The notes under the pieces: model-generated | What the model saw: the letters and a program-made list of their open reading frames with translations, nothing else | Database searches by the model: none | What the model was told of the DNA's origin: nothing | Made by a program: the position numbers and the translations under genes | Part shown: positions 5,838-9,698 of the stretch, piece by piece | Layout of the letters: each line of letters begins with the position of its first letter | How positions within the stretch are numbered: the stretch's first letter is position 1 | Source: Treponema sp. | Lineage (GTDB): Bacteria > Spirochaetota > Spirochaetia > Treponematales > Breznakiellaceae | Reading direction: 5' to 3' | Assembly (NCBI GenBank): GCA_031283905.1 | Contig: JAITAW010000169.1 | Coordinates: forward strand, 1 to 9,698 | DNA: 9,698 nt

Positions 5838-6385
5838 TGAACCTTTTTTTATTGTTTTTTGAATTTTCCAAAATAGGTTTATTCGCCGTGGGCGGGGGGC
5901 TTGCGACCCTGCCCTTTCTTTTCCATCTGGTTGAAAAATATACATGGCTTACCGCGGAAATCATTGGAAACGGGCAGGCGCTTGCCCAGTCCGCGCCCGG
6001 CGCGATAGGCGTAAACATCGCGGCGTACGCCGGATTTTACGCGGCCGGCATACCGGGTTCCCTTGCCGCCGCGGCGGGCCTTGTATTTCCCTCAGTCATC
6101 ATCATCACAATCATAGCGCGTATGCTTGCTTTCAAAAAGAACCGGTTGGCGCAGGCTGTTTTTACGGGCATTAAACCCTGCGCTACGGGCCTGCTTGCCG
6201 CCGCCGGTTTCGGCGTCCTGCGTACCTCCCTCTTCAACGGCGAGGCGTCCGTCTGGTACGAAATGTTCCGCCCGCGAGAATGCGTTCTTTTTGTTGTACT
6301 CTTCGTCCTGATTATCAAACTGAAACTGCATCCCGCCGTCTATATCGCCCTAGCCGCCATCTCCGGTATCTTTTGGTTATGCTAG
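5837..6385 (+). CDS. Chromate transporter (CHR) family protein, single-domain
   Basis: An integral membrane protein of the CHR family; known members export chromate, but the substrate of most short forms is untested. The GTG at 5837 (TAGTG overlap with the permease stop) gives 182 residues beginning MNLFLLFFEFSKIGLFAVGG, the family's usual N-terminus and length (about 175-200 for one-domain forms). An upstream in-frame ATG at 5792 lies inside the permease and was rejected. Motifs: FAVGGGLATLPF (16-27) and QSAPGAIGVNIAAYAGF (51-67; the family usually has STPGPIGxNxATYxG, so T and P are replaced by A). Four to six hydrophobic segments follow. Only a weak ribosome site precedes it, so translation is probably coupled. 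One-domain CHR proteins usually occur as an adjacent pair. No partner is present: upstream is the permease and downstream is transposase debris. Confidence 0.9.
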   Translation: MNLFLLFFEFSKIGLFAVGGGLATLPFLFHLVEKYTWLTAEIIGNGQALAQSAPGAIGVNIAAYAGFYAAGIPGSLAAAAGLVFPSVIIITIIARMLAFKKNRLAQAVFTGIKPCATGLLAAAGFGVLRTSLFNGEASVWYEMFRPRECVLFVVLFVLIIKLKLHPAVYIALAAISGIFWLC

Positions 6386-6584
6386 ACGCGGGGATAGGGA
6401 CACCCGTTTTCCGCCGATCAGGACGTACGGCTCGGCGCGGCAGTCTTCCAAACAAGGAGTCTTTGAAACGGCGAGCAACGTGTTGGAAGAACAAGGAAAA
6501 GATAATGAAGGCAGGAGCCTTACCACTGTCAACAAGTTAGCGGAAGAGGAGCCGGAAGACGGGGCTTTTCCCGAACCGTATTAT
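6386..6584. other. No recognisable gene; debris between CHR gene and transposase remnant
   Basis: The plus strand stays open in one frame from about 6438 into the transposase fragment, but its peptide (FETASNVLEEQGKDNEGR) matches nothing I know. No hairpin with a T-run follows the CHR stop. Confidence 0.5.
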
Positions 6585-6749
6585 AAGCAACGTCCGGTAG
6601 ACAGTATCAGGCGGGACTTTTATGCGATGATGACGGTATCGAATATGCCGGCCCGCCGCCGGATGGAAGCGGAGCGGAAAGCCGGGGATGGCCGGAGCGG
6701 GAAGGCGTTGAAGTACGAATACCACCACAATCACAAGTCGAACTGTTGA
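6585..6749 (+). pseudogene. IS4-type transposase, C-terminal fragment
   Basis: PVDSIRRDFYAMMTVSNMPA, then MEAERKA and ALKYEYHHNHKSNC before a TGA at 6747-6749, follows the pattern of the C-terminus of IS4-type DDE transposases (ESIRQDFYATMxxxNM...EAxxKA...KYEYxVNxNHAIG). Only about 50 residues are recognisable. The catalytic core is absent and the final NHAIG-like block is garbled, so this is a remnant. The family call rests on the RDFYAMM and KYEYH motifs remembered from related proteins and could be off by family. Confidence 0.55.
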
Positions 6750-6848
6750 CGGGGAGAAGGGAAACAACCTCCTGCCCTCCTCCTTTCTTAATCCGGCACA
6801 GTCAGTATTGTTACTTCAATGGGGCAAGGCGGGGCTATGGCGGAGACT

Positions 6849-7832
6849 TCATTTACCCTGAATTGCGGCGAAAAGTAGCGCCGCGCCTTGAATAAACGCC
6901 GAGGCTTCAAACCCAAGCCCTATCGCAAGCATGGCGGATCGCGATCCTTGTTCCAGGGCGGCATACACAAACGCGGCCGGAATCAAGAGGAGCGGGCGGT
7001 TGCGGGCAATGAGCGCGACCGCTATGGCGTTCCAGCCGAGGCCGCCGGAAAATCCCACATGGCAGCGCCCATAGGTACTTGCTACGGCGAAAAAACCCGC
7101 AAGGCCGGAAAACGCGCCGGATAAAGCCATTGAAGGCATCCAATGCCGACTCGCTTCTATACCGGCGTAATGGGCGAAAGCCGGACTTGAACCCGCGATT
7201 TTGAGCCTGTATCCAAAGACGGCGCTGTTGACGAAAACATGGGCGGCGGCAACCAGCAGCAGCGAGATGACAAAAGAAACCGAGAGGTTCGAGGGCGGCA
7301 GGATGCGGAGGAGCCGGGGAACGGCTTTTGTCGCAAGGAGGTTTCCCGAAGGATCGCGGAGGGGTCCGGCAAGAAGATAATCCGCGACCGGGGCGAGCGC
7401 GCCGGACAACAGGAAGCTGGTAATGATTTCGTTTGCGCCCGCGGCTTTCTTGAGAAAGCCCGGTATAAAACCCATGAAGCCGCCGGCCGCGATTGCGGCA
7501 AGCGCCGCAGCCCAAAGGCTCATGCCCGCAACAGGAGGCAGGCTCAGCAATACGAGCGCCGCCGCAACGCCGCCTATGTAAATCTGCCCCTCGCCGCCAA
7601 GGTTGAAGCACCCTCCCCGAAACGCCGCAACCGCGCCGAGCGCGGCGGTAAGAAGCAGGCTCACCGCGTCAAGAGTGTTCCCGCTGAACCAGACGCCGTT
7701 CCAGGGTCCTATAAAAAACGCGGCCATTGCCGCCGCCGGTTCAGGAGCGTCGGAGGCAAGGACGAGCAGGGTAAAAAAGAGAATGCACGGCGCGAGAATA
7801 ATAACAGGTAAAATGCCGTAATGCCGCATCAT
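6849..7832 (-). CDS. ABC transporter inner-membrane permease, nucleoside/simple-sugar type (YufP/RbsC family)
   Basis: One of the two membrane subunits of a BmpA-type (nucleoside or sugar) ABC importer. The 327-residue protein has about 8-10 hydrophobic segments and the family landmarks: FRGGCFNLGGEGQIYIGG (71-88), KKAAGANEIITSFLLSG (128-144, the coupling-helix region that meets the ATPase), GYRLKIAGSSPAFAHYAGI (207-225) and GLGWNAIAVALIARNRP (264-280). I chose ATG 7832 (MMRHYG); TTG at 7883 would add an unlikely basic leader. No Shine-Dalgarno is visible before the start. In known operons this permease lies between an ATPase gene and a second permease. Neither is here: upstream is a divergent gene and downstream is transposase debris. 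So it is an orphan or uses partners elsewhere. The frame is fully open. The 6907-7611 and 7239-7811 frames are shadows. Confidence 0.9.
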   Translation of the reverse strand: MMRHYGILPVIILAPCILFFTLLVLASDAPEPAAAMAAFFIGPWNGVWFSGNTLDAVSLLLTAALGAVAAFRGGCFNLGGEGQIYIGGVAAALVLLSLPPVAGMSLWAAALAAIAAGGFMGFIPGFLKKAAGANEIITSFLLSGALAPVADYLLAGPLRDPSGNLLATKAVPRLLRILPPSNLSVSFVISLLLVAAAHVFVNSAVFGYRLKIAGSSPAFAHYAGIEASRHWMPSMALSGAFSGLAGFFAVASTYGRCHVGFSGGLGWNAIAVALIARNRPLLLIPAAFVYAALEQGSRSAMLAIGLGFEASAFIQGAALLFAAIQGK

Positions 7833-7909
7833 GGTTGAGGAGCATTTTGTCAGAAAAAGACGCCTTATGCAAGACGGATCCAAGACAAGCCGTGCCCGCT
7901 TTTTCGCGG

Positions 7910-7938
7910 AGGATAAAAAGAACCCGTCTTTGTAACAA
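7910..7938 (-). promoter_or_regulatory. Candidate promoter of the ABC permease gene
   Basis: On the minus strand TTGTTA (7938-7933), a 17-base spacer and TATCCT (7915-7910): four of six consensus bases in each box. It would give a leader of about 70 bases. A weak match. Confidence 0.35.
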
Positions 7939-8037
7939 TTTTACCCATCCGACACGGCGTACATCCCGAAAACGTCTGAATATACGGCTTTTTTGGCTTG
8001 GCATAGTAATTGCTTATTATACTTGTGAGTCGCGAAT

Positions 8038-8066
8038 TTGACACAACATATAGCGTACCTTAGAAC
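8038..8066 (+). promoter_or_regulatory. Candidate promoter of the exported-protein gene
   Basis: A perfect TTGACA (8038-8043), 17 bases, then TAGAAC (8061-8066, four of six). The start would be at about 8073, just before the 8078-8096 hairpin. Confidence 0.5.
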
Positions 8067-8077
8067 GTGCGGTTCAC

Positions 8078-8096
8078 AAGATATTATAAATATCTT
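8078..8096 (+). promoter_or_regulatory. AT-rich inverted repeat in the leader of the exported-protein gene
   Basis: aagatatt (8078-8085) and aatatctt (8089-8096) pair perfectly around ata. It could be a 5' stabilising hairpin or an operator close to the transcript start. The ribosome site agaggagaagg (8107-8117) lies 11 bases further on. Confidence 0.4.
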
Positions 8097-8119
8097 AATA
8101 CAATTCAGAGGAGAAGGAT

Positions 8120-8686
8120 ATGAATGGAAAGACGATTATGATGAGCGCGGCTATCTTGCTGGCGGTTGCCGGCGCAATGTTTGGTCAAGCGGCGGGCGAT
8201 CCCAATGCGGCGGCGCACAATGATCCTCATGCGCAATGGCAAAACGGGCAGGCGGGGCGGAAGGAACGGCGACCCCGATATCTGCAAGTGGAAAAAAGCG
8301 CGGTGAGCGGGAGCCTGGCTTTTGTAAAACAAAGGATCGCTATACAAAACGGCGATGCGACCTATTACCTTAGAGGCGTTGATCGACTCATCGGGTTTGT
8401 CGACGGCCTAAAAGAAGGCGCGGAGGCGATGCTTGAAGGGTATGCGTTTGTCATTCCCCAAAAGGATCAAAACACGGCGGTTGAATATGTGTTTCATGTT
8501 GTAAAACTCACGTTTGACGGAAAAGAGTACGATCTGAATGATGGCGCTCGTTTCAGTCGGGCGCCGCCGCGCCCTTCTTTATCCCACGATAGCCCCCACG
8601 GAACCATGCCGCGGCGCTTTAGGAATTCTCAACCATTCAGGCGGTTTGAGCATTTCCATGAATTGCGGGAGTTCCATAAGTGGTGA
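8120..8686 (+). CDS. Small exported protein of unknown function (Treponema endolayer-like)
   Basis: A 188-residue protein with a signal peptide (MNGKTIMMSAAILLAVAGAM, FGQAA; cleavage likely after residue 24 or 25), so it acts outside the cytoplasmic membrane. The mature part has a His/Asn/Ala-rich linker (26-45), a basic stretch (47-54), and a compact core at about 60-140. The core, SGSLAFVKQRIAIQNGDATY, YLRGVDRLIGFVDGLKEGAE, YVFHVVKLTFDGKEYDL, resembles the small beta-rich proteins that treponeme genomes carry in many copies (remembered as endolayer proteins). The last 30 residues (PRRFRNSQPFRRFEHFHELR) are rich in Arg, His and Phe. Start: ATG 8120 has agaggagaagg 2 bases before it. The tail after about residue 142 overlaps other open frames, so a frameshift there cannot be excluded. 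Own candidate promoter upstream. Confidence 0.75.
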   Translation: MNGKTIMMSAAILLAVAGAMFGQAAGDPNAAAHNDPHAQWQNGQAGRKERRPRYLQVEKSAVSGSLAFVKQRIAIQNGDATYYLRGVDRLIGFVDGLKEGAEAMLEGYAFVIPQKDQNTAVEYVFHVVKLTFDGKEYDLNDGARFSRAPPRPSLSHDSPHGTMPRRFRNSQPFRRFEHFHELREFHKW

Positions 8687-8873
8687 ACGGCGCGGGAACC
8701 GGCGGCAAAAGTCATTGCGCATCTGAACATGCCGGCGGTCGAAGGCTACGTGGTGATCCACCGAACCGCCTCGTTTAGAAAAAAGGCTTAAAGCGCCGCC
8801 GGTTTTCTTCTTGAATAAAGGGCGGAATTCCCTTGGAAGAGTTTTTACCGGAGAGTTTGCGGTAAGCGCGGGT
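8687..8873. other. No recognisable gene
   Basis: Short frames only. Two 10-bp arms, aaccggcggc (8697-8706) and gccgccggtt (8795-8804), are exact reverse complements 88 bases apart. They may be coincidence in GC-rich sequence or ends of a lost element. No terminator with a T-run follows the exported-protein gene. Confidence 0.4.
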
Positions 8874-9158
8874 TTGAAAAAGATATATCTTTCATCGTCC
8901 GCCGAATCGGCCTTCGAAGCTCCGTAGGGGTTCACCGGGGTCCGGGACAAGAAATACCCGACGATTGCCAAGTCCCGGCGGAACCGCCGGGCCGAGATAC
9001 TTCCGTTTTTCAAGTTTTCCCCTGATATCGGGAAGGCGGCGTATACGGCCGATGCGATTGAATTGGCGAACTATACAATTCAAGAAATCGTCAAACACCG
9101 GCGGTCATTTCCAAATGATGAGGCGGCGATGAAGCTGATGTTCATGGTCACGAAATAA
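8874..9158 (+). pseudogene. IS256-family (mutator-type) transposase, C-terminal fragment
   Basis: One frame gives LKKIYLSSSAESAFEAP, a TAG at 8925-8927, then FTGVRDKKYPTIAKSRRNRR, AEILPFFKFSPDIGKAAYTA, DAIELANYTIQEIVKHRRSF and PNDEAAMKLMFMVTK, stop TAA 9156-9158. The order DKKYPTIxxSWxxNW, FPxxIRKxIYTTNAIESLN, FPNDEAxxKxxFM is that of IS256-family transposases. Key positions have drifted: TNAIESLN reads ADAIELAN and SWRNNW reads SRRNRR. An internal stop is present and the N-terminal two-thirds with most of the catalytic core are missing. The usual last 20 or so residues are cut off where the IS5 fragment begins. Confidence 0.82.
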
Positions 9159-9170
9159 TTTACAGACCCC

Positions 9171-9254
9171 CGCTATGACAAACTTACCCGTATCTTTTCC
9201 GGTTTTATTTATCCCGCTTGTATTTGTATTGCTTTACTTAGTGCGAACACGCCC
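9171..9254 (+). pseudogene. IS5 element remnant: last 28 transposase codons plus terminal repeat
   Basis: RYDKLTRIFSGFIYPACICI then ALLSANTP matches, residue by residue, the transposase end of the element at 837-1645. By eye the 84 bases differ from that copy at about ten positions. It ends in gtgcgaacacgccc (9241-9254), the 14-bp terminal repeat with one change. The flank is TTGG rather than TA, so the target duplication is lost and the frame reads on to a TAG at 9279-9281. The rest of the element is gone. Confidence 0.82.
9241..9254 (+). repeat. Degenerate IS5 terminal repeat
   Basis: gtgcgaacacgccc differs from the intact repeat at 1632-1645 only at the fourth base. Confidence 0.8.
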
Positions 9255-9508
9255 TTGGAAACTTTTATAGTAGACTAGTCCACTGTAACAGCGGGGCGTT
9301 CTGTGGCCGGTCCGCGCCTTTTCCGGACAGGGAGGGCCGGGACTATGTTTATACGAAGGCCGCCCTGAGCGCGGAAAGCGCACGGCGGCAAGACGGTAAT
9401 TAAAACGGGCAAGACGGATATGCGTGTACGGGCATGAATAGCGTACAAATGCGGAAGGCGTTCCATGAAAGCGGCCGTTGGCTGCGGGAACCGCCGCGAT
9501 ATTCAGAC

Positions 9509-9532
9509 TATATACGACAAATGTCGTATATA
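9509..9532 (+). promoter_or_regulatory. Perfect 11-bp inverted repeat, operator-like
   Basis: tatatacgaca (9509-9519) and tgtcgtatata (9522-9532) are exact reverse complements around aa. It lies at the border between GC-rich debris and AT-rich sequence. A binding site for a dimeric regulator is the simplest reading. Confidence 0.45.
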
Positions 9533-9674
9533 AATAGTTATGTGCAATGCCCCCTAACATGGTCGTAAATATATTGGTAAAAAAAATATATGGAAACAGT
9601 ACCTAAAAATAGAATAAAAAATTATCGGAATAAAATAATTGTAGCAAAAATCTTTTGCCCTAAATTAGTCTACG

Positions 9675-9696
9675 CAGGCGGCGTCCATGCCGCCTG
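9675..9696 (+). other. GC-rich hairpin at the window edge
   Basis: caggcggc (9675-9682) and gccgcctg (9689-9696) pair over 8 bp with a 6-base loop. It may be a terminator for a gene beyond the edge; a T-run cannot be seen because the sequence ends. Confidence 0.35.
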
Positions 9697-9698
9697 AA

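Larger units (their letters stand above)
9255..9698. other. Gene-free right end
   Basis: GC-rich up to about 9500 with only short frames on either strand that resemble nothing known to me, then AT-rich from about 9505 to 9665. It contains the 9509-9532 palindrome and a hairpin at 9675-9696. The AT-rich part could be the upstream region of a gene beyond the window. Confidence 0.5.

Noticed and set aside
5439..5945. 168-residue minus-strand frame across the permease/CHR junction
   Set aside because: It is antisense to two well-supported genes and has low-complexity charged composition.
7239..7811. 190-residue plus-strand frame
   Set aside because: Antisense to the ABC permease; rich in Arg/Gly/Glu with no recognisable domain.
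7741..8004. 87-residue minus-strand frame upstream of the ABC permease
   Set aside because: No ribosome site, overlaps the start of the permease in another frame, and its peptide looks random and basic.
8697..8804. 10-bp inverted repeats enclosing 88 bases as ends of a small mobile element
   Set aside because: The words are built from common GC-rich triplets seen many times in the window, and no target duplication flanks them.
8579..9013. 144-residue minus-strand frame
   Set aside because: It runs opposite the exported-protein tail and the IS256 fragment, and resembles no protein I know. Kept only as a reason for doubt about the exported protein's tail.
9234..9560. 108-residue minus-strand frame at the right end
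   Set aside because: It includes the IS5 terminal repeat and the palindrome within its coding sequence and has no ribosome site or known motif.

Overview
The window reads like a stretch of a moderately GC-rich spirochaete genome, probably a Treponema of the termite-gut kind. This is an inference: the secreted small protein at 8120-8686 and the mix of decayed insertion sequences resemble what I remember of such genomes, and no search was run. Four or five intact genes sit between blocks of broken transposase genes. I found no tRNA, rRNA, CRISPR array, toxin-antitoxin pair or defence system, and no clearly new multi-gene system.

Layout. Bases 1-1670 are an insertion-sequence graveyard. It holds a DDE integrase-type fragment (91-432), the start of an IS5-type transposase (531-716), and an IS3-type OrfA on the minus strand that is split by an almost complete IS5-family element (837-1645) with perfect 14-bp ends and a TA target duplication. 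Bases 1867-3201 (minus) encode N-acetylglutamate synthase (argA). Bases 3329-4187 hold a long decayed transposase of the integrase/ISNCY type, and 4216-4448 (minus) a small unrecognised gene with a broken start.

Bases 4460-6385 form a clear transcription unit: a good sigma-70-type promoter, a perfect palindrome at the expected transcript start, a strong ribosome binding site, an AzgA/PbuG-type purine base permease, and a one-domain chromate-transporter (CHR) family protein whose GTG start overlaps the permease stop by one base. Another transposase remnant follows (6585-6749). On the minus strand is a lone ABC permease of the nucleoside/simple-sugar type (6849-7832). It is divergent from a small exported protein (8120-8686).

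The right end returns to decay. An IS256-family transposase tail (8874-9158) lies against the last 84 bases of a second copy of the same IS5 element (9171-9254), followed by about 440 bases with no gene but with a perfect 11-bp inverted repeat.

How the genes might work together: the purine permease and the ABC permease suggest salvage of nucleobases and nucleosides, while argA starts arginine synthesis. The CHR protein and the ABC permease both lack the partners such proteins usually have next to them, which fits a region eroded by insertion sequences.
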